The notes beneath the pieces are model-generated. The model was not told the DNA's origin, did no database searches, and saw only the letters and a program-made list of their open reading frames with translations. A program made the position numbers and the translations under genes. Of a stretch of 64,000 bases of DNA, positions 26,095 to 36,620 are shown piece by piece. The DNA comes from Ligilactobacillus cholophilus (GTDB lineage Bacteria > Bacillota > Bacilli > Lactobacillales > Lactobacillaceae), in contig NZ_CP127832.1 of NCBI RefSeq assembly GCF_030389495.1, forward strand, positions 496,001 to 560,000. The letters are read 5' to 3'. Every line of letters begins with the position of its first letter. Positions within the stretch are counted from its first letter, which is position 1.

Positions 26095-27294
26095 ATGAGT
26101 GAATCAGAAAATAAGGATTTATTAGAAGCTTTAAATAGTGTTAAAGAAGTAAATGTTGGCGACGTCGTAAAAGGCGAAGTGCTAGCATTTGATGAAAATA
26201 AGCAAGTAATCGTTGGTATTGAAGGAACAGGTGTCGAAGGCGTTGTCCCTGGACGTGAACTTGGCGTTAAGATGGATGAAGCTGAAGATAAGATTAATGT
26301 TGGAGACATTTTAGACTTAGTTGTAATTTCTAAGATTGGTTCTGACAAAGAAGGCGGTAGCTTCTTATTATCACAACGTCGATTACAAGCTCGCAAAGTT
26401 TGGGATGAAATCGAAAAGAAATTTGAAAATGGTGAAACAATTACAGCACCTGTAACACAAATCGTTAAGGGTGGTTTAGTTGTTGATGCTGGTGTACGTG
26501 GATTTATTCCTGCATCAATGATTTCAGATCACTATGTTGAAGATTTGAACCAATATAAGGGTAAAGAATTATCATTAAAAATTGTTGAAATTGAACCAAG
26601 CGAAAACCGTTTGATTTTATCTCACAAGGAAGCAGCTAAAGAAGAACGTGAAGCAAAACGTAAAGAAGCTATGGATAAATTATCAGCTGGGGAAGTTGTT
26701 GAAGGTAAGGTTGCTCGTTTAACAAACTTCGGTGCATTTATCGACCTTGGCGGTGTAGACGGTTTAGTTCACGTTTCAGAAATTTCATATGATCATGTAA
26801 ACAAACCATCAGATGTATTAAAAGTTGGTGAAGACGTTAAAGTTAAAGTATTAGACGTTGATGAAGAACACGGCAGAATTTCATTATCAATCAAACAAAC
26901 TTTACCTCAACCATGGGATGAAGTTGGTGAAAAGATTGCTGAAGGTGATGTTCTTGAAGGTGTTGTTAAACGTTTAACAAGCTTTGGTGCATTTGTTGAA
27001 GTAATGCCTGGTGTTGAAGGTTTAGTTCACATCTCACAAATTTCACACAAGCACATTGCAACTCCAAACGATGTCTTAGAACCAGGTCAAGACGTTAAAG
27101 TTAAAGTATTAAGTGTTGATCCTGCAGCTCATCGTTTGGCATTATCAATCAAGGCTTTACAAGAAAAGCCAGTAGCTGAAAAGAAAGCTCCAAAGAAGAA
27201 CAATGATAGTGCAAAGAAAGTTGAAATTCCTGAAGAAGAAACAGGTTTCACTTTAGGTGACATTATCGGTGATGAATTAAAAGATCAAAAATAA
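26095..27294 (+). CDS. rpsA: 30S ribosomal protein S1 homologue
   Basis: About 399 residues with four S1 RNA-binding repeats, beginning at about 14, 100, 190 and 275. The last two carry the strong motif LTNFGAFIDLGGVDGLVHVS and LTSFGAFVEVMPGVEGLVHI. The C-terminus is lysine/glutamate rich. Gram-positive S1 is shorter than that of E. coli and its essential role varies. GGAGG lies 8 bases before ATG 26095; a TTG at 26089 is in frame but less likely. A terminator follows before der. Confidence 0.93.
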   Translation: MSESENKDLLEALNSVKEVNVGDVVKGEVLAFDENKQVIVGIEGTGVEGVVPGRELGVKMDEAEDKINVGDILDLVVISKIGSDKEGGSFLLSQRRLQARKVWDEIEKKFENGETITAPVTQIVKGGLVVDAGVRGFIPASMISDHYVEDLNQYKGKELSLKIVEIEPSENRLILSHKEAAKEEREAKRKEAMDKLSAGEVVEGKVARLTNFGAFIDLGGVDGLVHVSEISYDHVNKPSDVLKVGEDVKVKVLDVDEEHGRISLSIKQTLPQPWDEVGEKIAEGDVLEGVVKRLTSFGAFVEVMPGVEGLVHISQISHKHIATPNDVLEPGQDVKVKVLSVDPAAHRLALSIKALQEKPVAEKKAPKKNNDSAKKVEIPEEETGFTLGDIIGDELKDQK

Positions 27295-27332
27295 TATAGT
27301 TTGATTTTTTGTTTCAGTTATACGAAATTAAA

Positions 27333-27365
27333 GAGGTTGCGGCATTGTCACAACCTCATTTTTTA
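27333..27365 (+). terminator. Terminator between rpsA and der
   Basis: GAGGTTG (27333-27339) pairs with CAACCTC (27351-27357), then ATTTTTTAT. It may only partly separate der from rpsA. Confidence 0.7.
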
Positions 27366-27387
27366 TGTTATTAGAACGGAGGTAACT

Positions 27388-28698
27388 ATGGCGAATCCTA
27401 TTGTTGCAGTTGTTGGTCGTCCAAATGTTGGAAAATCAACAATTTTTAATCGAATTGCAGGAGAAAGAATTTCAATTGTTGAAGATACTCCTGGTGTAAC
27501 ACGCGATCGTATTTACACACATTGCGAATGGCTTGGAAAGAAATTTAATATGATTGATACTGGCGGAATCGATATGGGAGATGAGCCTTTTGTAAATCAA
27601 ATTAAAGAACAAGCTGAAATTGCAATCGACGAAGCAGATGTAATTATTTTTGTTGTAAGTGGTAAAGAGGGAATTACAGACGCAGATGAAAAGGTTGCAA
27701 AAATATTATATAAAACTGATAAACCTATTTTCTTAGCAGTTAATAAAGTTGATAATCCAGAAATGAGAAATGAAATTTATGATTTCTACTCACTCGGATT
27801 AGGAGATCCAATTCCTGTTTCAGGAATTCATGGAATTGGTATTGGTGATTTATTGGATAAAGTTATAAATGCTTTTCCAGACGATGCTGATCAAGAGGAT
27901 GATACTAGTATTAAGTTTAGTTTTATTGGACGTCCAAATGTCGGAAAATCATCTTTAGTAAATGCTTTATTAGGTGAAAATCGTGTGATTGTATCTAATA
28001 TTGAAGGAACAACCCGAGATGCTATTGATACAAAGTTTGTAACTGAGGACAATACAGAATATACAATGATTGATACTGCTGGTATTCGTAAGAAAGGTAA
28101 AGTTTACGAAAGTACTGAAAAATATTCTGTATTACGTGCAATGCAGGCCATTGATCGTTCCGACGTTGTTTGTGTAGTTTTGAATGCTGAAGAAGGAATT
28201 CGTGAGCAAGATAAGCATGTTGCTGGATATGCACATGAAGCCGGACGTGGAATTATTATTGTAGTTAATAAATGGGATACTCTTAAAAAGAATAACCATA
28301 CGATGGCAGATTTTGAAAAGCTTATTCGACAAGAATTTCAATATTTGAGCTATGCTCCAATTGTTTTTGTTTCTGCTAAGACTCACCAACGGCTAAATTC
28401 ATTGCCTGGATTAATTAAGAAAGTAAATGCAAACCATGAACGTCGTGTATCATCATCTGTATTAAATGAGGTTATTTTAGATGCGATTGCTCATAATCCA
28501 ACACCTAGTGACAACGGAAAACGATTAAGAATCTATTATGCAACACAGGTATCTACAAAACCGCCAACATTTGTTGTTTTTGTTAATGATCCTGATTTAA
28601 TGCATTTTTCATATGAGCGATTCTTGGAAAATCAAATTAGAGCATCATTTGATTTTACAGGAACACCAATCCATTTAATTATTAGACGTAGAAAATAA
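27388..28698 (+). CDS. der: Ribosome assembly GTPase Der (EngA)
   Basis: 436 residues with two successive GTPase domains and a C-terminal KH-like domain. First G1 is GRPNVGKST (10-18) with DTPGVTRD; second is [10 protein letters not shown] with EGTTRDAID and NKWD. It acts in 50S subunit assembly. The frame is open from 27301, but GGAGG just before ATG 27388 ([10 protein letters not shown]) fixes the start. Conserved downstream of rpsA and upstream of the HU gene. Confidence 0.96.
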   Translation: MANPIVAVVGRPNVGKSTIFNRIAGERISIVEDTPGVTRDRIYTHCEWLGKKFNMIDTGGIDMGDEPFVNQIKEQAEIAIDEADVIIFVVSGKEGITDADEKVAKILYKTDKPIFLAVNKVDNPEMRNEIYDFYSLGLGDPIPVSGIHGIGIGDLLDKVINAFPDDADQEDDTSIKFSFIGRPNVGKSSLVNALLGENRVIVSNIEGTTRDAIDTKFVTEDNTEYTMIDTAGIRKKGKVYESTEKYSVLRAMQAIDRSDVVCVVLNAEEGIREQDKHVAGYAHEAGRGIIIVVNKWDTLKKNNHTMADFEKLIRQEFQYLSYAPIVFVSAKTHQRLNSLPGLIKKVNANHERRVSSSVLNEVILDAIAHNPTPSDNGKRLRIYYATQVSTKPPTFVVFVNDPDLMHFSYERFLENQIRASFDFTGTPIHLIIRRRK

Positions 28699-28884
28699 AA
28701 TTACTTAAAAAACAATTAATAAAGTCACAATTTTTTAGTTAATTTATAGTGAAAAGCCTTGTCGTATTGGGTTTTCTATGCTATCTTAATTATTGAGCAA
28801 TGATTTGTTAGTCATTGTTTGAACATTAATTTGATATTATATAACATGATTTAAAATGTTATTGGTTCGAGGAGGTGGAAACAC

Positions 28885-29160
28885 ATGGCAAACAAAGCAC
28901 AATTAATCGAAAAAGTTGCTGATAAGACAGGTTTGACAAAGAAAGATGCAACAACAGCTGTTGATGCAGTATTTTCATCAATCCAAGATTTTATGGCAGA
29001 AGGCGAAAAAGTTCAATTAATCGGTTTTGGTAACTTCGAAGTACGTGACCGTGCTGCTCGTAAAGGCCGTAACCCACAAACAGGTGCAGAAATTCAAATT
29101 CCTGCAAGCAAAGTTCCTGCATTCAAGCCAGGTAAAGCATTAAAGGATGCTGTAAAATAA
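28885..29160 (+). CDS. hup: DNA-binding protein HU
   Basis: A 91-residue HU protein: [20 protein letters not shown] starts the dimer helices, and [20 protein letters not shown] with the following GAEI is the DNA-binding arm with the conserved GRNPQTG turn. It bends and packs DNA. The ribosome binding site GGAGGTGG is strong and the codons are biased, as expected for an abundant protein. It has its own promoter region (28690-28880) and terminator. Confidence 0.97.
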   Translation: MANKAQLIEKVADKTGLTKKDATTAVDAVFSSIQDFMAEGEKVQLIGFGNFEVRDRAARKGRNPQTGAEIQIPASKVPAFKPGKALKDAVK

Positions 29161-29187
29161 TTCCTGTTTATGAACTTAATTAAAGTT

Positions 29188-29222
29188 AGAGGTTGTGACA
29201 TTAGTCATAACCTCTTATTTTA
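29188..29222 (+). terminator. Terminator after hup
   Basis: AGAGGTTGTGAC pairs with GTCATAACCTCT, 12-base arms with one mismatch around ATTA, followed by TATTTTATTT. Confidence 0.75.
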
Positions 29223-29259
29223 TTTACAAAATAAATTTAATTAGAAAGGGGATATCAAA

Positions 29260-30522
29260 ATGACGTTTGCAGAAAAAACATTAGATTTAATTGATAAGGG
29301 GCAAATTGATGAAGCACATAAGGCTTTTATTTGCTCATTAAACAACGATAATGATGATATGATTTATAGTCTTGCTGAAGAGCTATATTCGCTAGGATTT
29401 ACAAATATGGCTAAACAAGCATATGAAAAATTACTTAATTTATATCCTGATGCAGATGAATTTCGAACATCATTAGCTGATATTGCAATTAGTGAAGGAA
29501 ATGATGATCAAGCCCTAGAATATTTATCTGCTATTAAACCAGATTCAGATGCTTATTTAGAAAGTTTATTAGTTGCTGCAGATCTATATCAAACTCAAGG
29601 AATCTTTGATGTAAGTGAACAAAAATTGTTAAAGGCCTATCAACTTGCTCCAGATGAACCTGTAATACAATTTGCACTTGCTGAATTGTATTACGATATA
29701 AAGAAATATCGTGAAGCAATTAATTTTTATATTAAATTAATTAAAGAAGGAATTACTGAGCTTTCTCAAGTTAATTTGGTACAAAGAATTGGAATTTCAT
29801 ATGCTGAAATTGGAAAGTTTGAACAAGCTTTAGGATATTTGGAACAAATTCATCCTGAAGATATGGATGATGATACGAGATTCCAATTTGCATTTACTCA
29901 TATGAAGTTAAAACACTACGAAAAAGCACTTAAAGAATTTGAAAAATTAAAGGAAACTTCTCCTGATTATGCTACTGTATATCCAGCTATAGCTGAAATA
30001 TATGAACAACAAGGTAAATTAAAAGAAGCATTAATTGCCCTACAAGAAGGGATGAGCGTTGATGAATTTAATTTACAATTATACTTTAAGTCTGCACTTA
30101 TTGCAGAGAAATTAGGAGATAATGAACTCGCTGAAAAATATCTAATTATAGCAATTCAACAAGATCCTGAAAATGCAACAATTATTTCTGAATTAAGTAG
30201 ATTATTGATTTTAGAAAAGAAGCATGAAGAAAACATACAACTATTAGATAGTTATTTGAAAGACAATCAAGTTGATCCATTATTTTACTGGTTACGCGGT
30301 AAATCATATGCTGCATTGGAAAATTATGCTAAGGCCATTGATGATTATAAGGCAGCAATGAAAGATTTGATGAGTTCTGCAGAATTTCTACGTGATGCTG
30401 CTCAATTCTTTAGAGAAGCCGGTTTACGAGATCTTGCATTAAATTGTGTCAATGAATATTTGAAGATTGAACATAATGATGTTGAAATGGCTGAATTACA
30501 AGAAGATTTACTTGATTATTAA
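29260..30522 (+). CDS. Tetratricopeptide repeat protein (YpiA type)
   Basis: A 420-residue protein made almost wholly of about ten TPR helix pairs, for example EQALGYLEQIHPEDMDDDTR, KALKEFEKLKETSPDYA, and KAIDDYKAAMKDL. No signal or membrane segment, so it is cytoplasmic. It matches the YpiA-like TPR proteins that stand near hup, der and aroA genes in Firmicutes. The partner is unknown. AAAGGGG lies before the ATG. Own terminator shared with the next, opposing gene. Confidence 0.85.
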   Translation: MTFAEKTLDLIDKGQIDEAHKAFICSLNNDNDDMIYSLAEELYSLGFTNMAKQAYEKLLNLYPDADEFRTSLADIAISEGNDDQALEYLSAIKPDSDAYLESLLVAADLYQTQGIFDVSEQKLLKAYQLAPDEPVIQFALAELYYDIKKYREAINFYIKLIKEGITELSQVNLVQRIGISYAEIGKFEQALGYLEQIHPEDMDDDTRFQFAFTHMKLKHYEKALKEFEKLKETSPDYATVYPAIAEIYEQQGKLKEALIALQEGMSVDEFNLQLYFKSALIAEKLGDNELAEKYLIIAIQQDPENATIISELSRLLILEKKHEENIQLLDSYLKDNQVDPLFYWLRGKSYAALENYAKAIDDYKAAMKDLMSSAEFLRDAAQFFREAGLRDLALNCVNEYLKIEHNDVEMAELQEDLLDY

Positions 30523-30523
30523 G

Positions 30524-30562
30524 AAATAACCTAAACGGATTAATTTCCGTTTAGGTTATTTT
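30524..30562. terminator. Bidirectional terminator after TPR gene
   Basis: AAATAACCTAAACGGA pairs with TCCGTTTAGGTTATTT. It overlaps the stop of the opposing Xer-like gene at 30556 and can serve both. Confidence 0.82.
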
Positions 30563-31365
30563 GATATACTGCGATAATAATTTAATGAATCTTTTGAAAT
30601 ACGTAAATTTTTACATAAATCAATGTCACTTAAATGTTGATTATTTTTAATATATGAAATAATAGCATCTTGATATAAGGTAGATGGTTTCAATGGAATA
30701 TCAATTTTTTTGCTATCCTTTTTTAGAATTTTATGTAATCCAGCTAGACTCATTGTTGGATCAGATAAATTAATTTTTTGCTTTAAATAAAGAGATTTAG
30801 ATTGCTGTAATTCTTCAAATTCAGAATGAAAATTCTGAAATTCATGTAAAAATAGTAATTCATGATCATTCCAATTTTCATTTACAAGTACTTTATAAAA
30901 ATTCGATTCTATAATTTCTTTTATAGAGTAAAAATGAGCAAGTAACAATAAAGTTAACCTTGTATAAAAAGATAAATCCTCATTTTGAAGATAATTAATT
31001 AATTTATTTGTCCAATTAATATCGGATGTAGGAGCAGGATTTTTTTCTAATCCTTTAAGAGAAAGAGTAGGTATTTTATTCGATAGATTATTTTCAAATA
31101 AAAATACAAAATAGCGATTTAAGTGAGTTAATATTTTGTTGTATGTAGAATTTTTAATTTGCTTTTTAATTTGAAGCATGCCTAGATAATCTTTAATATC
31201 AAGTTCTGAGATTTCATTTATATTTATTTCTACTTTATTGGAGTTTGTTTTTAAATATAAAAAGAAACGATTAATATCTTTGGTTAGATCATTTATAGTC
31301 GAATCAGCTAAAAAGACTTCGTTTTTTAGATATTCTTTAAAGCGTTCTTCAAAAGGAAATTCCAT
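30556..31365 (-). CDS. Xer-like tyrosine recombinase fold protein without active site
   Basis: A 269-residue protein with the plan of XerC/XerD. The N-terminal SAM-like core-binding domain is clear (FKEYLKNEVFLADSTINDLT then KDINRFFLYLKTN and KQIKNSTYNKILTHLNRYFV). The second half follows the catalytic domain in outline: TRLTLLLLAHFYSIKEII stands where GLRxSELxxL is expected, and IPLKPSTLYQDAIISYI where the LRHSFATHL box is. The first Arg, the HxxR and the second His are replaced, so strand cleavage is unlikely. Streptococci have a similar XerD-like protein without catalytic residues. GGAGG precedes the ATG. Confidence 0.7.
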   Translation of the reverse strand: MEFPFEERFKEYLKNEVFLADSTINDLTKDINRFFLYLKTNSNKVEININEISELDIKDYLGMLQIKKQIKNSTYNKILTHLNRYFVFLFENNLSNKIPTLSLKGLEKNPAPTSDINWTNKLINYLQNEDLSFYTRLTLLLLAHFYSIKEIIESNFYKVLVNENWNDHELLFLHEFQNFHSEFEELQQSKSLYLKQKINLSDPTMSLAGLHKILKKDSKKIDIPLKPSTLYQDAIISYIKNNQHLSDIDLCKNLRISKDSLNYYRSISK

Positions 31366-31414
31366 TTTTACCTCCAGTAATAAAATAAATTGTTACTTTA
31401 ACAAAAATTATAAC

Positions 31415-31461
31415 AAAAAAGAATATACTATAACAAATAAAATTATAGTATATTCTTTTTA
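31415..31461 (-). terminator. Terminator after the YitT gene
   Basis: AAAAGAATATACTATAA pairs with TTATAGTATATTCTTTT, a stem of at least 15 bp with a 9-base loop. On the minus strand the T run follows the YitT gene and separates it from the Xer-like gene. Confidence 0.85.
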
Positions 31462-32340
31462 TTAATTTTGAGTATTTTTAATTCGTTCGTACGTAAAACC
31501 TTCGCCAATAACTTCATTTACATCCATTATCGAAACAAATGCATGTTCATCATATTTAGCAATTATTCGTTTAACTTCAGTTATTTCACTTTGACTAACA
31601 ACTGTATATAAGGCTTTTCCTTTCTTTTTTGAAAATGCACCTTCAGCTTGCAAATAGGTCACTCCACGATCCATTTTTGAAATAATTTCGTGAGAGATTT
31701 CTTCACTGTGCTGGGTCATAACAATAATTCCACGAGCTGAGTAACCACCATCTTGAATGAAATTTACTACTCTTGACAATACAAAAGAAGCGACAACGGT
31801 ATACATCATTCTACGTAAATCAATATAAGACAATGATAAGGTTAAAACAATTACATCTAATGTAAATAATGATTGTCCCATCGGAGTTCCATTTTTCTTT
31901 TCAAAAATACGAGCAATGATATCTGTACCACCAGTTGTACCATTAAAACGATAAACTAGTCCTAGTCCAAAACCACCAATAACTCCGGCAAGGATTGCAG
32001 CAATAAATAGGTCATGATGGACATTTAAATGGATATGTACAACTTGCCATAACCAAATCCAAAATGATAAGGCTCCAGTTCCATAAATTGTATAAATTAA
32101 GGAGCGTCTTCCTAAATAACGATAACCAATTATTAATAATGGAATGTTGATTAAAATAGTTGAGATTGCAGGATTAATTCCAGCTAAGAATTTTAAGATT
32201 AATGTAATCCCTGCAATTCCACCTTCGGCAAGTCGATTACCGATATTTATTGTAACGAAGCCAAATGCATATAAAGCTGTTCCGACTGTAATCATAACGA
32301 AATCAACAAATCGGATTTTGTTGTTCTTGTGAATAACCAT
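31462..32340 (-). CDS. YitT family membrane protein with DUF2179 domain
   Basis: A 292-residue protein: five to six membrane segments (MITVGTALYAFGFVTINIG, GLGLVYRFNGTTGGTDIIAR) and a C-terminal cytoplasmic DUF2179 domain (HEIISKMDRGVTYLQAEGAF, then KRIIAKYDEHAFVSIMDVNE). The NGTTGGTDI box is typical. The role is not settled; transport of a small solute has been proposed. Own terminator; a divergent promoter region to cca lies at 32341-32508. Confidence 0.88.
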   Translation of the reverse strand: MVIHKNNKIRFVDFVMITVGTALYAFGFVTINIGNRLAEGGIAGITLILKFLAGINPAISTILINIPLLIIGYRYLGRRSLIYTIYGTGALSFWIWLWQVVHIHLNVHHDLFIAAILAGVIGGFGLGLVYRFNGTTGGTDIIARIFEKKNGTPMGQSLFTLDVIVLTLSLSYIDLRRMMYTVVASFVLSRVVNFIQDGGYSARGIIVMTQHSEEISHEIISKMDRGVTYLQAEGAFSKKKGKALYTVVSQSEITEVKRIIAKYDEHAFVSIMDVNEVIGEGFTYERIKNTQN

Positions 32341-32508
32341 AGAAAAGCCTCCAATTTTTTAACTTATCTTCTAGAATACCAAAAACCTTGAAAATGTACT
32401 ACTATAAAGCTTTATAAAAATGATTTTTATTCCTAAGTGATATTTGATAGTCATGTAATTATTGTTTTGGTAAAATTAATATTAGAATTAAATTGAGAGA
32501 TGATAAAG

Positions 32509-33711
32509 ATGAGAATAACGAATTTTCCTAAGGAATTTATTAAAGCAATTCCTGTATTAAAAGAGATTCAGGATGCAGGTTATGAAGCATATTTTGTTGG
32601 TGGATGTGTTCGAGATACACTTTTAGGAATTCCATTACATGATGTAGATATAGCAAGTAGTGCATATCCTGCTGAAATTAAACAAATTTTTAATAGAACA
32701 GTAGATACTGGAATTGAACATGGAACAGTCATGGTTTTAGATCATGGTGAAGGCTATGAAGTAACTACTTTCAGAACTGAGTCTACTTATCAAGATTTTA
32801 GAAGACCAGATCATGTTACATTTGTTCGTTCATTAAGTGAAGATTTAAAACGAAGAGATTTAACTATTAATGCATTAGCAATGGGTGCGGATGGAACAGT
32901 TATTGATCTTTTTAATGGATTAGAAGATCTTAAAAATCATATTATTCGAGCTGTTGGTGATCCACATGAACGTTATCATGAAGATGCATTACGAATGATG
33001 CGAAGTATTCGCTTTATGAGTCAATTAGATTTCAAATTAGAAAAAAATACAAAACAAGCAATTAAAGATAATGCTTCTTTATTAAGTAAAATTGCCGTTG
33101 AACGAATTCGAGTAGAATTAATAAAAATGTTTCTAGGCAAAAATCCTAATGCAGGTGTTGAAACATTTATTAATACTGATTTATATAAATATTGTCCTGA
33201 TTTTCCTAACTACAAAGATGGATTAGAAAAAATAGCTGGAATTAATAAAATAAAACTTGAAAATGAAACCGAATGTTGGGTATTGCTTGGATATGAGTTT
33301 AATTTAAATATTCAACAATTAAAGCAATTGATGAGACATTGGAAAACTTCACGTGACTTAATTAATCAAGTGGAAATTGCTTATAGTGCATTATTAAGTA
33401 AAGAAGGTCTATTAGATAGTCAGGTCTTATTTAATGCTGGATTGGATCTAGCAATTTGTGCAAATCATATTGCTAAGTTAGTTGGGAAAGAAGCATTTTC
33501 TGATCAAAAAATAAAAGATCAATATATGAAATTACCAATTAAGTCAGTTTCAGAGATTAAGGTTACAGGAACTGATTTAATTCAAAAACTAAATATGAAA
33601 CCTGGGCCAATGATTGGTCAAATTCTAACAGACATTAAGGAAAAAATACTAAAAGAAACTTTAGCTAATGATGAGAATGAATTAATTAGTTATATCTCAA
33701 AGAATTATTAA
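32509..33711 (+). CDS. cca: CCA-adding tRNA nucleotidyltransferase
   Basis: About 400 residues. The nucleotidyltransferase head has YFVGGCVRDTLLGIPLHDVD with the two catalytic Asp of the DxD type, then RRDLTINALAM, RAVGDPHERYHEDALRMMRS; the body and tail are helical. It adds and repairs the CCA end of tRNAs, which matters because both tRNAs in this window lack encoded CCA. ATG 32509 has GAGAGA at 8 bases; an ATG at 32500 is also in frame. The ABC-F gene follows after 19 bases. Confidence 0.94.
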   Translation: MRITNFPKEFIKAIPVLKEIQDAGYEAYFVGGCVRDTLLGIPLHDVDIASSAYPAEIKQIFNRTVDTGIEHGTVMVLDHGEGYEVTTFRTESTYQDFRRPDHVTFVRSLSEDLKRRDLTINALAMGADGTVIDLFNGLEDLKNHIIRAVGDPHERYHEDALRMMRSIRFMSQLDFKLEKNTKQAIKDNASLLSKIAVERIRVELIKMFLGKNPNAGVETFINTDLYKYCPDFPNYKDGLEKIAGINKIKLENETECWVLLGYEFNLNIQQLKQLMRHWKTSRDLINQVEIAYSALLSKEGLLDSQVLFNAGLDLAICANHIAKLVGKEAFSDQKIKDQYMKLPIKSVSEIKVTGTDLIQKLNMKPGPMIGQILTDIKEKILKETLANDENELISYISKNY

Positions 33712-33730
33712 TTATGAAAGAGAGAAATCA

Positions 33731-35623
33731 ATGCAAACTTTAAGAGTTGAACACCTTACTAAAACATATGGTGAAAAAACATTATTTAATGATGTAAATT
33801 TTATTATTAATGAGCATGATCGAATAGGGATAATTGGAACTAATGGATCAGGAAAGACGACTCTTTTAAATGCAATTTCACAAGTTGATCCAGCAGATTC
33901 TGGAGACCTTGTAAAACCAAATGATTACCGAATTGGGTATTTAAAACAAATCCCTGATCTAGATGAAAATAAAACAATAATGGATGCTGTATTTGAAGGA
34001 GCAGCACCAATATTTCAAGTTATTCGCCAATATGAAGAAACATTAGAGATGTACAGTAAGAATCCTGATAACGAACGGCTTCAAGAACGATATGATGAGG
34101 CAGAAAAAAAGATGAATCAGGAAGATGCATGGAATGCGGATAATGAAGTTAAAACAATTTTAACGCAGTTGAAAATAAAAGACACTAAGCAAAAAATATC
34201 TGAATTATCAGGTGGACAGAAAAAAAGGGTCGGTTTAGCACAAGTTTTAATTCAATCACCTGATTTATTAATTTTAGATGAACCAACAAACCATTTAGAT
34301 TTTGATTCGATAGAATGGTTAGAAAAATATTTATCTAATTATCAAGGTGCATTATTAGTAGTAACACATGATCGATACTTTTTAGATCAAGTGGCAACTC
34401 AAATAATGGAACTTTCATACGGAAATTTATATAGTTATCAGGGAAATTATGAAGATTATGTTCAACAAAAGGCAGAACGACTTGAACGTGAAGCTATCCA
34501 AGAACATAAGCAGAAACAACTATATAAAAAAGAATTAGCTTGGATGCGTACAGGCGCAAAAGCTCGAACAACTAAGCAACAAGCCAGAATAAATAAATTC
34601 CATGAATTAGAAAAAAATGTTAATCATCCGGTTCAAACAGACGGTAATATTCAAATTAATTTAACTAACCAAAGATTAGGGAAAAAAGTAATTGAATTAA
34701 AAAATGCTTCTAAAAAGATTGGAAATCATCAAATAATCAAAGATTTCAACTTATTAGTACAGGCTAATGATAGAATTGGCATTACTGGATTAAATGGAGC
34801 TGGTAAATCAAGTTTACTCAATATCTTAGCAGGCAAGATTGCATTAGATAGCGGAGAATTAATTGTTGGTGAAACGGTTAAAATTGCATATTATCAACAA
34901 CAAACTGAATATATTCCAGATGATAAAAGGGTAATTAATTATTTGAATGAAGTTGGGCAAAGTATTGTAAATAAAGATGGAGATCGTATTAGTACAACAC
35001 AACTTTTAGAACAATTTTTGTTTCCAAGATTTATGCACGGAACATTAATTAGAAAACTATCTGGTGGTGAAAAAAGACGATTATATTTATTAAAGCTATT
35101 AATGCAACAGCCAAATGTTTTGCTATTAGATGAACCTACAAATGATTTAGATATTAGTACACTTACAATTTTAGAAAATTATTTAGATGAATTTAATGGC
35201 ACTGTAATTACAGTTTCACATGATCGATACTTTTTGGATAAAGTCGCTGATAAATTATTAATTTTTGAAGGCGAAGGCAAAATTAATAATTACTCTGGAT
35301 TATTTACCGATTATTTAAAAACTTTGGATAATCATAAAATTGAAAATAAAAAAGTGCATAAACAAAGCAATCAAAGCACTTCTGAAAAGAAAAAAAATAA
35401 AAAGAAACTAACATATGCACAAAGATTAGAAAAAGATGAGCTTGAAAAACAGATCGAAGAATTAGATAATAAAAAACAAGAGTTGCAAGATGAGATGAGC
35501 AAAACATCTGGAACAGATTATGCTAAATTGGGTGATTTACAACGTGAAATTGAAGAAATTGATGAGAAGTCAATGGAAAAAATGGAACGTTGGGAAGAAC
35601 TTGATAATCTTGCTAACAATTAA
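33731..35623 (+). CDS. ABC-F ATPase (Uup/YfmR-like)
   Basis: A 630-residue soluble protein with two ABC cassettes and no membrane segment. Walker A: GTNGSGKTTL (about 36-45) and GLNGAGKSSL; signature LSGGQKKRVGLAQVL and LSGGEKRRLYLLKLL; Walker B LLILDEPTNHLD and VLLLDEPTNDLD. The linker contains the basic ARTTKQQARINKF, and a C-terminal coiled coil (about 550-630) is like that of Uup/YfmR. Such proteins act on the ribosome, helping stalled elongation. Resistance to antibiotics is possible but not indicated. Between cca and thyA in one run of genes. Confidence 0.88.
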   Translation: MQTLRVEHLTKTYGEKTLFNDVNFIINEHDRIGIIGTNGSGKTTLLNAISQVDPADSGDLVKPNDYRIGYLKQIPDLDENKTIMDAVFEGAAPIFQVIRQYEETLEMYSKNPDNERLQERYDEAEKKMNQEDAWNADNEVKTILTQLKIKDTKQKISELSGGQKKRVGLAQVLIQSPDLLILDEPTNHLDFDSIEWLEKYLSNYQGALLVVTHDRYFLDQVATQIMELSYGNLYSYQGNYEDYVQQKAERLEREAIQEHKQKQLYKKELAWMRTGAKARTTKQQARINKFHELEKNVNHPVQTDGNIQINLTNQRLGKKVIELKNASKKIGNHQIIKDFNLLVQANDRIGITGLNGAGKSSLLNILAGKIALDSGELIVGETVKIAYYQQQTEYIPDDKRVINYLNEVGQSIVNKDGDRISTTQLLEQFLFPRFMHGTLIRKLSGGEKRRLYLLKLLMQQPNVLLLDEPTNDLDISTLTILENYLDEFNGTVITVSHDRYFLDKVADKLLIFEGEGKINNYSGLFTDYLKTLDNHKIENKKVHKQSNQSTSEKKKNKKKLTYAQRLEKDELEKQIEELDNKKQELQDEMSKTSGTDYAKLGDLQREIEEIDEKSMEKMERWEELDNLANN

Positions 35624-35639
35624 TTAGGGAGGAATTAAA

Positions 35640-36599
35640 ATGACAGAAATCGTAGAAGAACCTTATTTACAATTAATGAGAGACGTAATGGAAAATGGAA
35701 ACTTTAAGGATGATCGAACAGGAACAGGGACAAAAAGTCTCTTTGGTTATCAAATGAGATTTGATTTAAATAAAGGATTTCCTCTCTTAACAACTAAGAA
35801 AGTTGCTTTTAATAGAATTAAAAGTGAATTGCTATGGTTTTTAAGAGGCGATACAAATATTCGTTTCTTACTTGAACACAAAAACCATATTTGGGATGAA
35901 TGGGCATTTAAGAATTGGGTTCAAAGTGATGAATATAATGGACCTGATATGACAGACTTTGGTCTTCGTTCTCAAAGTGATCCAGAATTTAATAAGACAT
36001 ATCGTAAAGTAAAAAAAGAATTCTGTGAAAGAATCTTATCAGATGATGAATTTGCTAAAAAGTATGGAAATTTAGGTGACGTATATGGAGCACAATGGCG
36101 TCATTGGAAAACAAGTCGTGGAACAACAATTGATCAAATTAAGAATGTAATTGAACAAATTAAAACTAATCCGGATTCACGTCGTTTAATTGTTACTGCA
36201 TGGAATCCTGAAGATGTTCCAACAAGCGCATTACCACCTTGTCATGTATTATTCCAATTTTATGTGGTGGATGGTAAGTTAAGTTGCCAACTATATCAAA
36301 GAAGTGGTGACATTTTCTTAGGTGTACCATTTAATATTGCAAGTTATGCAATGTTAACACATATGATTGCACGTGAAACAGGACTTGAAGTTGGTGAATT
36401 TGTACATACGATTGGGGATGCTCATATTTATCGTAACCATTTTGATCAAGTAAAAGAACAACTTTCAAGAGAACCTAAGAAAGCTCCAACATTATGGTTA
36501 AATCCTGAAAAGAAACATATTGAAGACTTTGAAATGGATGATATTAAAGTCTTAGATTATGATCCAGCACCTATAATTAAAGCACCAGTTGCTGTTTAA
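35640..36599 (+). CDS. thyA: Thymidylate synthase
   Basis: A 319-residue ThyA. Catalytic Cys201 in [14 protein letters not shown]; folate and dUMP motifs [37 protein letters not shown] and HIYRNHFDQ. It contains the roughly 50-residue insertion (about 90-140) that marks the Lactobacillus-type enzyme. It makes dTMP from dUMP and methylene-tetrahydrofolate. AGGGAGG precedes the ATG. It is followed by dihydrofolate reductase, which regenerates its folate. Confidence 0.97.
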   Translation: MTEIVEEPYLQLMRDVMENGNFKDDRTGTGTKSLFGYQMRFDLNKGFPLLTTKKVAFNRIKSELLWFLRGDTNIRFLLEHKNHIWDEWAFKNWVQSDEYNGPDMTDFGLRSQSDPEFNKTYRKVKKEFCERILSDDEFAKKYGNLGDVYGAQWRHWKTSRGTTIDQIKNVIEQIKTNPDSRRLIVTAWNPEDVPTSALPPCHVLFQFYVVDGKLSCQLYQRSGDIFLGVPFNIASYAMLTHMIARETGLEVGEFVHTIGDAHIYRNHFDQVKEQLSREPKKAPTLWLNPEKKHIEDFEMDDIKVLDYDPAPIIKAPVAV

Positions 36600-36620
36600 T
36601 TTAATAGGAGGTTATCGAAA

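Noticed and set aside
28755-28785. GAAAAGCC..GGGTTTTC after der as a terminator
   Set aside because: Mismatch in the stem and no T tract.
33731-35623. Antibiotic-resistance ABC-F protein
   Set aside because: The C-terminal coiled coil and position in a housekeeping gene run fit Uup/YfmR-type translation factors.
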